The notes under the pieces: generated by a model
What the model was told of the DNA's origin: nothing
What the model saw: the letters and a program-made list of their open reading frames with translations, nothing else
The model's database searches: none
Translations under genes and position numbers: made by a program
Source: Victivallales bacterium
Lineage (GTDB): Bacteria > Verrucomicrobiota > Lentisphaeria > Oligosphaerales > Oligosphaeraceae
Direction: 5' to 3'
Assembly: GCA_017963875.1 (NCBI GenBank)
Contig: JAGCTA010000268.1
Location: 1-5,705 of the forward strand
Length of the DNA stretch: 5,705 nt
Shown here: positions 1 through 5,705 of the stretch, one piece after another
How the letters are laid out: each line of letters begins with the position of its first letter
Numbering within the stretch: position 1 is the stretch's first letter

Positions 1-807
1 CTTCTCAAGTGGTATGACGGCTACCGCTTCTCCGACGCCGACACGCATGTCTGCAATCCCGTCTCGCTTGCCAATTTCTTCTCCAAAGGCTACAAGTTCT
101 CCAACTACTGGGATTCCACAGGCACGCCAGAGTTCCTGCTAAAACTATCTAGAAACAAGGCCTACGATTACGAGGACGCATTGGGCAAGTGGTACGGTGA
201 AGGCATCTTTTCCGCATACGAACTGGACAAATTGGACATCACGGGATTGCTATGGCAGACAGGATACCTCACCATCAAGGAGACAAGGCGGGGGCGGAGC
301 GGACTTCAATACCGACTGGACTTTCCTGACCATGAGGTGGCGGAGACGTTCAACCTTCGCCTTCTGGAGTTCTACGGCAGTGTCGCCAAGGGCGCAGGCA
401 ATCCGCTTATTGATGCCTTTGCGGATGCGATTTCCGCCGATGACCTTAATGCCTTTATGACGCTCTTCCAATCGTTTATGGCGAACATCACCTATGACAT
501 GCATCTCTCGTATGAAAAGTACTACCAGACCATCTTCTACATCACATTCCTGTTGATTGGACTTGAAATAGAGGCGGAGGCCAAGACAAATGAGGGACGC
601 ATCGACGCCTACATCCGCACCCAGAGGAATGTCTATCTTTTCGAGTTCAAACTGGACAAGACGGCGGAGGCGGCAATCAGTCAGATCGCCGACCACCACT
701 ACTACGAGAGATTCCAGGCCTGTGGCCTGCCCATCACCATGGTCGGCGTCAACTTCAATTCCGAAAAGGGCCGTATCGACGACTGGCAGGCAACGCCGCT
801 TCAGTAA
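1..807 (+). CDS. AAA-ATPase-like / PD-(D/E)XK nuclease family protein (DUF1703 type), 5' truncated
   Basis: Open from the first base of the window to TAA at 805-807, giving the last 268 residues; the family is usually a little over 500, so the N-terminal P-loop ATPase half lies outside. The visible start, 'KWYDGYRFS' followed by 'NPVSLANFF' and 'NYWDSTGTPEFL', is the typical end of the AAA-ATPase-like domain. A linker with 'DITGLLWQTGYLTIKE' follows. The C-terminal nuclease domain shows 'NEGRIDAYI' (fragment residues about 197-205, catalytic-type Asp202) and 'YLFEFKLDK' (Glu215 and Lys217 of the ExK motif), then 'AISQIADHHYYERF' with the usual Gln228. All nuclease core residues are present, so the gene looks intact at its 3' end. 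Members are common, often multicopy, in Bacteroidetes, Fibrobacteres, Clostridia and PVC genomes. Their role is not established; a mobile-element or defence-related function is often suspected. No co-transcribed partner is evident. Confidence 0.9.
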   Translation, partial: LLKWYDGYRFSDADTHVCNPVSLANFFSKGYKFSNYWDSTGTPEFLLKLSRNKAYDYEDALGKWYGEGIFSAYELDKLDITGLLWQTGYLTIKETRRGRSGLQYRLDFPDHEVAETFNLRLLEFYGSVAKGAGNPLIDAFADAISADDLNAFMTLFQSFMANITYDMHLSYEKYYQTIFYITFLLIGLEIEAEAKTNEGRIDAYIRTQRNVYLFEFKLDKTAEAAISQIADHHYYERFQACGLPITMVGVNFNSEKGRIDDWQATPLQ

Positions 808-874
808 GACACGGACAATGGCCATGCTGCTGCCTGATGCGATCCAGCCTATTGAAATTGACTCATGAAGTAAA

Positions 875-881
875 AAAAGGA
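875..881 (+). promoter_or_regulatory. Ribosome binding site of the 45-codon ORF
   Basis: The purine run AAAAGGA lies 7 bases before the ATG at 889. It is one of the clearest Shine-Dalgarno sites in the window and is the main reason to believe that the short ORF after it is, or recently was, translated. Confidence 0.5.
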
Positions 882-888
882 ACACAAT

Positions 889-1026
889 ATGATCTATTCA
901 CACAGAATCTTCTATGAATTCCTGCGGGATGATGTTATGTTTGGCCGAATGATGGAATATATATGCGGCAATAAGGCGGCAATTGATGAGATTGTATTAA
1001 TGTTTGAAGGGGGGATCTGTGCGTAG
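889..1026 (+). CDS. Short ORF of 45 residues, overlapping the GH32 start; possible gene remnant or leader peptide
   Basis: ATG at 889 follows an AAAAGGA site; the stop is TAG at 1024-1026. The peptide begins MIYSHRIFYEFLRDD, continues MEYICGNKAAIDEIVLMFEG and ends GGICA. It has no signal peptide or membrane segment. The helical stretch ending in 'AIDEIVLMFEG' looks like the first helix and strand of a larger globular domain, reminiscent of N-termini of some TIM-barrel-like proteins, rather than a typical attenuation peptide; there is no codon run of one amino acid. The ORF stops inside the first codons of the GH32 gene: GTGCGTAG contains both the candidate GTG start (1019) and this TAG, so translation could be coupled. 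It may be the remaining 5' end of a gene whose body was lost when GH32 became the neighbour, or a genuine small upstream ORF. I do not recognise its family. Confidence 0.4.
   Translation: MIYSHRIFYEFLRDDVMFGRMMEYICGNKAAIDEIVLMFEGGICA
1006..1014 (+). promoter_or_regulatory. Ribosome binding site favouring the GTG-1019 start of GH32
   Basis: The purine run GAAGGGGGG ends 4 bases before GTG at 1019. A TTG at 1004, the most upstream start in this frame, sits before this site and has no ribosome binding site of its own, so GTG-1019 is the better start. The site lies inside the 3' end of the 45-codon ORF, which fits translational coupling. Confidence 0.5.
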
Positions 1027-2305
1027 TCCGAACTGTGTCCTCAAAAATGATTGTTTTCGTTTTGCTGTTTCGCGTGACGTTTCTTCCTGTACGGCGAAAG
1101 TGCTCCATGGCTCAAGTAGTTATTTGCTGAATGCTCGACCTGCGCACAACGTGGAGGAAACTGCCTTTGTCGCAGAATACCGTATTCCTTCAAGTCCTTC
1201 AAAACAGGCAATACTCATTGCAAATGAAGAATTTATGCAGGCAGTTGAACCTGATTGGAGTGTGCCAGACGGTGTTTCTCAAATGTGGCACTTTCACCCG
1301 AAATACGGCTGGATGAACGACCCTAACGGACTATTTTTCCTTGACGGCAAATGGCATGTCTTTTATCAGTACAACCCGCTCGGCGTCACTTGGGGAAACA
1401 TGCATTGGGGACACGCCGTCAGTTCCGACTTGCGCCACTGGTCGCATTTGCCTATCGCCCTCTACCCAGACGAATGGGGGACAATGTATTCAGGAAGTGC
1501 TGTAATTGACACGGACAACACTGCAGGTTTCGGCAAGAACGCCATCCTGCTCTACTACACAAATGCGTCTTATGATTCGCTTCAGGGCATGCAATGCCTG
1601 GCAATCAGCACAGACAATGGCATCACTTTCAATAAATTCAACGACGGACAGCCTGTCATCGGCAACATCACACGCGACCGCGACCGCGATCCGAATATCG
1701 CATGGGATGCGGACGCCAACGTCTGGCGTCTCGCGCTCTATTTCGGAACAAGTGCCTCGAAGAACAGATTCGGACTCTTCGAGTCAAAAAATCTTCTTGA
1801 CTGGACTCCCTCCGACGTTTATGAAATCCCGTATGGTGCCGAATGCCCTGGAATCCGTCCTATGCAGGACGAAGCAACAGGGCAGACACGCTGGCTCTTT
1901 TTCGACGCCAGTTGCCGTTATCTTGTCGGTGACATCTCACGCGACGGACGCATCCATTTCGAAAATCAGGAACCTCGCTGCTTTTTCTACGGCGCGGCAT
2001 ACGCTGGACAGTGTTTCTTTGGTGCGCCTGACAACAAAAACATCTATCTGGCATGGCTTCGAATGAAGCCAGCACAGGAACGGCAGTGGACAGGTTGCCT
2101 GTCATGCCCAATCGAACTGCGCCTGAACAATGGTGAATTGCTTGTTCGGCCATATCACGGCTTTGACGATGGCGACAAAGCACTATTGAAGGATTTTCTT
2201 GTCGAATCGCCGATTGGCGCTGCGGGACATGGCATGGTTCTCCGCGACACTTTCACGGCCGAGTATTTCGATGCTTCAGAGCGTTTCGCGGTGGGATGCG
2301 TCTGA
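1019..2305 (+). CDS. Glycoside hydrolase family 32 (beta-fructosidase: levanase/inulinase/sucrose hydrolase type), short C-terminus
   Basis: Hydrolyses terminal or internal beta-fructosyl bonds in fructans, sucrose or fructo-oligosaccharides with retention of configuration. Numbered from the TTG at 1004 (subtract 5 for GTG-1019), residues 15-75 form a small beta-rich N-terminal region resembling the extra domain of some levanases. The five-bladed propeller spans about 95-385. It carries WMNDPNG (103-109, nucleophile Asp106), YQYNP (121-125), WGHAVS (135-140), YSGSA (162-166), RDP (228-230, stabiliser Asp229) and ECP (280-282, acid/base Glu280). The spacings of 123 and 174 residues between the catalytic positions match GH32. 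The motif after Glu280 reads ECPGI rather than the usual ECPDLF. Only about 45 residues follow the propeller, against well over 100 for a normal beta-sandwich. The end, 'RDTFTAEYFDASERFAV', resembles the last strands of that domain. There is no signal peptide, so it is probably cytoplasmic and acts on imported sugars. Family assignment is secure; exact substrate is not. Confidence 0.95.
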   Translation: MRSPNCVLKNDCFRFAVSRDVSSCTAKVLHGSSSYLLNARPAHNVEETAFVAEYRIPSSPSKQAILIANEEFMQAVEPDWSVPDGVSQMWHFHPKYGWMNDPNGLFFLDGKWHVFYQYNPLGVTWGNMHWGHAVSSDLRHWSHLPIALYPDEWGTMYSGSAVIDTDNTAGFGKNAILLYYTNASYDSLQGMQCLAISTDNGITFNKFNDGQPVIGNITRDRDRDPNIAWDADANVWRLALYFGTSASKNRFGLFESKNLLDWTPSDVYEIPYGAECPGIRPMQDEATGQTRWLFFDASCRYLVGDISRDGRIHFENQEPRCFFYGAAYAGQCFFGAPDNKNIYLAWLRMKPAQERQWTGCLSCPIELRLNNGELLVRPYHGFDDGDKALLKDFLVESPIGAAGHGMVLRDTFTAEYFDASERFAVGCV

Positions 2306-2499
2306 TTAGAAAAGGGGAAAACTTATATGACAAATGCCCCACACGATTATGTTTATTCTCCAGCCACATACTTGACCTCCGCCTTTGCTTGAGCAGCCTG
2401 CGTATGTCCTTGATGACACGGAGTAAATTTGCGTAACCTATGAAAGGATGGGATCTGTATTTTCTGCCACCAGAGTGAAAAAACTACCCATAACCAATG
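2306..2499. other. Convergent intergenic region with a 21-codon mini-ORF
   Basis: This is the gap between the 3' ends of GH32 (plus) and the minus-strand pair. On the plus strand AAAAGGGG (2310-2317) precedes ATG at 2327 by 9 bases, but the frame closes at TGA 2390-2392 after 21 codons (MTNAPHDYVYSPATYLTSAFA). This could be the stump of a lost downstream operon gene or chance. I looked for a GC-rich hairpin followed by a T run for either gene and found none. Confidence 0.35.
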
Positions 2500-2853
2500 T
2501 TAACGCAGAACAGGCACCAATTCTGGTGAATTCGCCAAATACGGCGGGATTTGCAAAAGGACGATTTCGAGGTCCTCCAAGTGGATTGTCGTCGGTTTTG
2601 TGATCCTGAGCAACCACACACCAGGCTTGGAATTGTCAACGGGGATATCAGTGAACATGCAGATATCTTCGCCTGAATAGACGATTTTCCCAGAAGGATC
2701 AATCACCTGGGCATTGACGCCCTCCGTTGTCCCATCGCCTCGAAGGCACACGCAAGAGTTTGCGAGACCCGCTGGGAGATAAAAATAGAAGTCGCCCGTC
2801 GTGTGAATCACGTTGAGTTCATGATTATCGGAAAGATAGACTCCTGCAGGCAC
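2500..2853 (-). CDS. Small beta-rich C-terminal-type domain ORF (about 117 residues), separate gene or frameshifted tail of the upstream glycosidase
   Basis: This frame ends at TAA (2500-2502) and lies +1 relative to the large upstream ORF, overlapping its last 29 bases. From a GTG at 2853 the peptide begins VPAGVYLSDNHELN, continues 'GDFYFYLPAGLANS', 'VIDPSGKIVYSG' and 'GVWLLRITKP', and ends 'LLQIPPYLANSPELV'. The order YFYLPAG, DPSGK, VWLLRI, PPYLA..PEL is a pattern I recall from beta-sandwich tails of large carbohydrate-related proteins in Lentisphaerae/Planctomycetes, which argues that it is real coding sequence. A GGAG (2861-2864, minus strand) lies 7 bases before GTG-2853, so translation as a coupled small gene is possible. 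The frame stays open back to a GTG at 2907, but that part does not look like the domain. The alternative is that one protein of roughly 820 residues has been split by an indel near 2850. The family normally occurs as part of longer proteins, which favours the frameshift reading. Confidence 0.55.
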   Translation of the reverse strand: MPAGVYLSDNHELNVIHTTGDFYFYLPAGLANSCVCLRGDGTTEGVNAQVIDPSGKIVYSGEDICMFTDIPVDNSKPGVWLLRITKPTTIHLEDLEIVLLQIPPYLANSPELVPVLR

Positions 2854-4984
2854 GCTGCATCTCCATAGACATACAGGGTTCCATGGGTGGAAGGCGCAGC
2901 GTACCACCGTTGGGACAGTGCAGTTTCAGTTTGTCTGCTGTGAGAGTGACGCCGTTTTCGCGCGTGCTTTTGATAGAGAAAGTCCAGCCTGCCAAGCGAA
3001 TATTTGTGAGTGCAATTTTATTCGTGTCAGCAGGCAAGTGCGGTGTGACTTCGATGGAGAAGTCCTTGCGAACATTGATGCCGAACATGCCGAAGATGAA
3101 TGCCTGCGCAAGCGTCGCGCCCTCAATGTCGCATTGCAAAGGTGTTTTCCAGCAGTAACCGTGGATGTCGGCGCGCTGTGAATCGCCCCAATAGGGCATG
3201 AAATCCGCCAGCCAACGCATTCGTTTGAAGATTTCTTCGGCCTCAGTAGCATGGCCTGACTGATAGAGGCGCTCAATGATGGCGGGTGCAAAGGATGGAC
3301 AAGCACCTGGCCCGCCATTGTCGATGTCGAATTCGTCATAAGCGGGATCCTGTTTGGAAAGCGAGTGGATACCGCATTCGCCAAGGAACTCGTTTTTGTT
3401 CATAAGATGCTTGATGAGAGCATCTTCTTCTGGCTTATCCAATGCCCAGTTGTTCCAGCCAAGTGCTTTGAACATCTGCATGGTATATCGCATGTTGTTT
3501 TTTCCCTGGCAGTCGATGGCACGATACCAGCCTGCTTTTTCATCATAGAGACGTGAGCGGATGAGCGTCTTGAGAGCGATGGCGCGTTTTCGGAGATCTA
3601 CGGGCGGCTTGGTGTCAGCGAGATCGCAGAGTTCGGCGGCGAGTTGAAAGCAGATGCAGCGGCGCAAGTTAAGATCTGGCAGGATACCGTCATAGCGCAG
3701 GTTTCGAAGTAGTTCAAGATGGTGGTTGCCATCGCCGTAATTGACGAGTATGGCGGGTTTGGAAAGGTCATCCCATACCATTGCCTGGTCGATAATGTGG
3801 TCGATGATCCGCTTCCCTTGAAGTGTCTGGTGCAAAAACGTGGTGTCTCGCGTGTCCATGACATAGGCGTGCGTCAGGAAAATCACCTTCTCATGGTTGA
3901 TTGGATAGTATGCGCCGAACGGTGCGCAGTCGTCTGGCTGGATGGCGAAGCATGTGTTCAAATCAACGCTCAAATAGGCTTTCAGATGTTCGCGTGCAGA
4001 TTCGGGGGAAAGGATGCTCCAGAGACGCCAAGGGCTGCCGTAATTCCATAAATATCCGCCGATGCAACCGCCATTGACGCTGCCAGTACTGTAGTAGGGA
4101 TGCAGTTTGAATTCTGGGACATTCCATTCATTTAGCAGGAAATGAAGCAGTGAACGGTCATAGAGACGCTGCCATGAGGCGGTATCGGATGTAAATGACG
4201 GCATGGCGTCATAGAGTTTTTCGACTCGATGACACCAATGGCTATGACTTTGCGTGCAAGCGAGTTCGGGATTCCTCGAGATGGCTTTTAGCAGTTTGTC
4301 GGATTCGTCGGGAGAGGCTAGGGCGATGAAAATGTAAAGCGTTTCCGTTGAGGAGGGGAGGACAGTGATTGGGGCGGCATCCAGCAAGCCTGAATAAAGA
4401 GGTGAGCGTGGCATGAGCGTGCAGGAGGCCGCAACGGCGAGGCGTGTGCCTTCTGTATTCAGAGAGAAGGTCTGGTCGTTCCAGACGGCATGTGCGGGCA
4501 GGGCATTGCGTGGCTGCGAAAAGCCCCAATGTGTCCTTCGATTGAGACTTCCAGTCACTTCAAGTTGGATTGACAGCGTGGATAGCGTGTCGTGTCTGTT
4601 GCTGACATTGATTTGCAGGATGGCGGCACGCTGCCCCAAATAGGGAATTAGACGGGTTGTTAGTTGGAGGTTGCCGATAGTTCCATAACGTGTCAAGACA
4701 TCTGGCGACCATGTGTATTTTGAAGCGTTGATGCGTTGTCCGTTAAAACGGACATTCAGTTGGAAGTCATTGCTGTAGAAGGGCGGGGCGTATATTCCGC
4801 GAATAGAGGCGACATCATCTGGCCAGCCATTGAGCGTCAGTTGTCCATTGACGAGACCAGTATGTTCAGGGCGGAGGATGGAATCGGTTCCGCGCATCGA
4901 AAAATCTGGAAGTCGTTTCATGAGAGAGAGTCCACAGGGATGTTGTGTAGGAGTTTTGTCTTTCCTGAACATGTTAAGTATCAT
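2825..4984 (-). CDS. Putative (alpha/alpha)6-barrel glycoside hydrolase, family unassigned (719 residues)
   Basis: ATG at 4984 is the most upstream start: an in-frame TGA lies just before it. Neither it nor ATG-4972 has a clear ribosome binding site. ATG-4921 (residue 22, MKRLPDFSMRG) has a weak GGA and sits closer to the first conserved-looking segment, so the true start may be there. Domain order: an N-terminal beta-sandwich (about 35-225), a linker helix with WCHRVEKLYD (250-259), a helical barrel (265-640) and a short C-terminal beta region (640-700). Barrel motifs include GGCIGGYLWNYGSPW (305-319), AYYPINHEK (358-366), NYGDGNHHLELLRNLRYDG (415-433), ECGIHSLSKQD (536-546), DIDNGGPGACPSFAP (553-567) and ADIHGYCWKTPLQCDIEGA (605-623). 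This architecture is that of the trehalase/glucosidase-like six-hairpin glycosidases (clans such as GH-G and GH-L). I cannot assign a family or catalytic pair; acidic residues in those motifs are the candidates. There is no signal peptide, so it is probably cytoplasmic. It converges on GH32, which suggests a shared oligosaccharide-use locus. Confidence 0.8.
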   Translation of the reverse strand: MILNMFRKDKTPTQHPCGLSLMKRLPDFSMRGTDSILRPEHTGLVNGQLTLNGWPDDVASIRGIYAPPFYSNDFQLNVRFNGQRINASKYTWSPDVLTRYGTIGNLQLTTRLIPYLGQRAAILQINVSNRHDTLSTLSIQLEVTGSLNRRTHWGFSQPRNALPAHAVWNDQTFSLNTEGTRLAVAASCTLMPRSPLYSGLLDAAPITVLPSSTETLYIFIALASPDESDKLLKAISRNPELACTQSHSHWCHRVEKLYDAMPSFTSDTASWQRLYDRSLLHFLLNEWNVPEFKLHPYYSTGSVNGGCIGGYLWNYGSPWRLWSILSPESAREHLKAYLSVDLNTCFAIQPDDCAPFGAYYPINHEKVIFLTHAYVMDTRDTTFLHQTLQGKRIIDHIIDQAMVWDDLSKPAILVNYGDGNHHLELLRNLRYDGILPDLNLRRCICFQLAAELCDLADTKPPVDLRKRAIALKTLIRSRLYDEKAGWYRAIDCQGKNNMRYTMQMFKALGWNNWALDKPEEDALIKHLMNKNEFLGECGIHSLSKQDPAYDEFDIDNGGPGACPSFAPAIIERLYQSGHATEAEEIFKRMRWLADFMPYWGDSQRADIHGYCWKTPLQCDIEGATLAQAFIFGMFGINVRKDFSIEVTPHLPADTNKIALTNIRLAGWTFSIKSTRENGVTLTADKLKLHCPNGGTLRLPPMEPCMSMEMQRACRSLSFR

Positions 4985-5097
4985 CTGATGGCTGATTTCT
5001 TTGTCGAATATCTGTTGCGTAAGTCAATGTTGAATACGTTCTTTCAGTGCTCCTCAAAATCGCCTCGCCATCTGGCACTTCACGGAATCAGGTCCTT

Positions 5098-5126
5098 TTC
5101 AAACTATGTTCGCTTTTTTGTATAAT
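5098..5126 (+). promoter_or_regulatory. Sigma70-like promoter for the SUMF1-like gene
   Basis: TTCAAA (5098-5103) and a perfect TATAAT (5121-5126) are separated by exactly 17 bases, in an AT-rich stretch. Transcription would start near 5133 and leave a leader of roughly 170 bases before the ATG at 5304. The -35 box matches the consensus at four of six positions. Confidence 0.5.
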
Positions 5127-5131
5127 TCAAG

Positions 5132-5160
5132 TTGGATTTGCAGGTACAAGCGAGATAAAT
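5132..5160 (+). promoter_or_regulatory. Second, weaker promoter candidate
   Basis: TTGGAT (5132-5137) and ATAAAT (5155-5160) are also 17 bases apart, just downstream of the stronger TATAAT site. Both boxes are imperfect. It could be a tandem promoter or chance in an AT-rich region. Confidence 0.25.
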
Positions 5161-5208
5161 TAATTTAAGTATATTTTCATTCGATCTTTTTCCTGAATGC
5201 GTAGACTG

Positions 5209-5223
5209 TTGGCTAGAAGCCAA
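5209..5223 (+). other. Short perfect hairpin in the leader (TTGGCT-AGA-AGCCAA)
   Basis: A 6-base inverted repeat with a 3-base loop lies in the presumed leader of the SUMF1-like gene, about 80 bases before its ATG. No T run follows in either direction, so it is not an intrinsic terminator. It could be an operator half-site pair or a leader structure, or chance. Confidence 0.3.
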
Positions 5224-5303
5224 GCCTGCAAAATGTGGAGAAATAGTTTTTCTGGCGTATTTCTATAAGAAGATAACAGCCGAAATGATTGATGAGGAAG
5301 ACG

Positions 5304-5705
5304 ATGCGCAAAAGTTACCATTTTGCAACAATGAGTCTTGAGACAGCGGAATACTACGTGATTGAACTCTCTGCGGGAACAAAGCATTGGACGCTCTGCC
5401 CAACAGACAGCGGGCCGAAATTGTCCGATGTTTTTTGTCGTACAATGCAACTTTGGTTGCGTCGGATTCCCGCAGGAACCTTTCAAATGGGCTCGCCGAA
5501 TTGCGAAATAGGGCGTCATGACAATGAGCATCAGCGGTTGGTCTCGATAACACATGATTTTCTCATCGGCATCTTTCCCGTGACGCAGCGGCAATGGGAG
5601 ATTGTCATGGGAGACAATCCCGCGTATTTCAAGGACGCGGGCCCATGCGCTCCAGTGGAGCAGGTTACTTACATGGATATCTGCGGTGGCAGCCGCCGCT
5701 GGCCA
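5304..5705 (+). CDS. Formylglycine-generating-enzyme / SUMF1 family protein, 3' truncated by window end
   Basis: ATG at 5304 is preceded by GAGGAAG (5294-5300), 3 bases from its end to the start; an in-frame TGA at 5286-5288 limits upstream choices to TTG-5289 and ATG-5292, which lack a site. The frame is open to the last base: 134 residues. Residues 1-52 form a leader with 'YYVIELSAG' (17-25) and no classic signal peptide. The SUMF1 fold starts at about 52: 'RRIPAGTFQMGSP' (53-65), 'HQRLVSITHDFLIGIFPVT' (76-94), 'QRQWEIVMGDNPAYF' (95-109) and 'PVEQVTYMDI' (117-126). True FGEs oxidise a sulfatase cysteine to formylglycine, using cysteines in the C-terminal part. That part is outside the window, so catalytic ability cannot be judged. 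Many PVC and cyanobacterial members are non-FGE relatives. No sulfatase gene is seen here. The N-terminal leader resembles a version I recall from Lentisphaerae/Kiritimatiellae, where such proteins can be numerous. Confidence 0.9.
   Translation, partial: MRKSYHFATMSLETAEYYVIELSAGTKHWTLCPTDSGPKLSDVFCRTMQLWLRRIPAGTFQMGSPNCEIGRHDNEHQRLVSITHDFLIGIFPVTQRQWEIVMGDNPAYFKDAGPCAPVEQVTYMDICGGSRRWP

Larger units (their letters stand above)
4985..5303. other. Divergent intergenic region between the barrel glycosidase and the SUMF1-like gene
   Basis: About 320 bases with no supported gene. The part after 5100 is AT-rich. It contains the rightward promoter candidates and the leader hairpin listed separately. 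For the leftward gene only weak hexamers are visible on the minus strand, around a TTGACT near 5025-5030 without a good matching -10, so I do not call a promoter there. I saw no tRNA-like cloverleaf and no riboswitch that I recognise. Confidence 0.5.

Noticed and set aside
250..885. A 211-codon open frame on the minus strand opposite the nuclease gene
   Set aside because: It lies antisense to a clearly recognisable family protein, has no ribosome binding site, and its product is biased in composition without a recognisable motif. It is a shadow of codon usage.
1004..1018. TTG at 1004 as the GH32 start
   Set aside because: It lies upstream of, and partly within, the GAAGGGGGG site and has no ribosome binding site before it. 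GTG-1019 is better placed. It remains possible, because only five residues differ.
2510..2535. Inverted repeat CACCA-ATTC-TGGTG near the 3' end of the minus-strand pair
   Set aside because: A 5-bp stem inside coding sequence with no adjacent T run; too weak for a terminator.
4736..5125. A 129-codon plus-strand frame covering the 5' end of the barrel gene and part of the intergenic region
   Set aside because: Two-thirds is antisense to the glycosidase-like gene. The remainder shows no domain-like pattern, and the candidate promoter for the next gene overlaps its end.
5160..5594. A 144-codon minus-strand frame opposite the SUMF1-like gene
   Set aside because: It is antisense to a strongly supported SUMF1 domain, with no motif or start signal of its own.
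1..5705. CRISPR array, tRNA/rRNA, insertion sequence or long direct repeats
   Set aside because: No regularly spaced repeats, cloverleaf-like segments, transposase-like motifs or terminal inverted repeats were seen on reading the window. Shorter or diverged elements could be missed without computation.

Overview
The window reads as a piece of a gut- or rumen-type bacterial genome with many carbohydrate-active genes. The best hint of lineage is the N-terminus of the last gene. It has a short 'YYVIELSAG' segment and a 'CRT.QLWLRRIPAGTFQMGSP' lead-in to a formylglycine-generating-enzyme (SUMF1) domain. I associate this with Lentisphaerae/Kiritimatiellae-type members of the PVC superphylum. That assignment rests on recalled family patterns, not on a search.

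Layout from left to right: (1) bases 1-807, plus strand, the 3' part of an AAA-ATPase-like / PD-(D/E)XK nuclease protein of the DUF1703 type. (2) 889-1026, plus strand, a 45-codon ORF with a good ribosome binding site; its stop overlaps the start of the next gene. (3) 1019-2305, plus strand, a glycoside hydrolase family 32 (fructan/sucrose hydrolase) with an intact catalytic triad but a strongly shortened C-terminal region. (4) 2306-2499, a convergent intergenic gap holding only a 21-codon mini-ORF. (5) 2500-2853, minus strand, a small beta-rich domain in a different frame from its upstream neighbour, either a coupled small gene or a frameshifted C-terminus. (6) 2825-4984, minus strand, a roughly 700-residue (alpha/alpha)6-barrel glycosidase-like protein of unassigned family. 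(7) 4985-5303, a divergent intergenic region with a good sigma70-like promoter pointing right. (8) 5304 to the end, plus strand, the 5' part of a SUMF1/FGE-like gene.

Functionally, the centre is a small convergent pair of glycosidases. The GH32 enzyme would release fructose from fructosides. The barrel protein presumably acts on another oligosaccharide linkage. Neither shows a signal peptide, so both probably work in the cytoplasm on imported oligosaccharides, but no transporter, kinase or regulator lies in the window. The flanking nuclease-type and SUMF1-type genes look unrelated to sugar use. Several details suggest local rearrangement or decay around the glycosidase pair: the tiny ORFs with good ribosome binding sites, the shortened GH32 C-terminus and the frame break on the minus strand. 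No RNA gene, CRISPR array, insertion sequence or clear intrinsic terminator was seen. I found no convincing previously undescribed system; the findings are moderate oddities.
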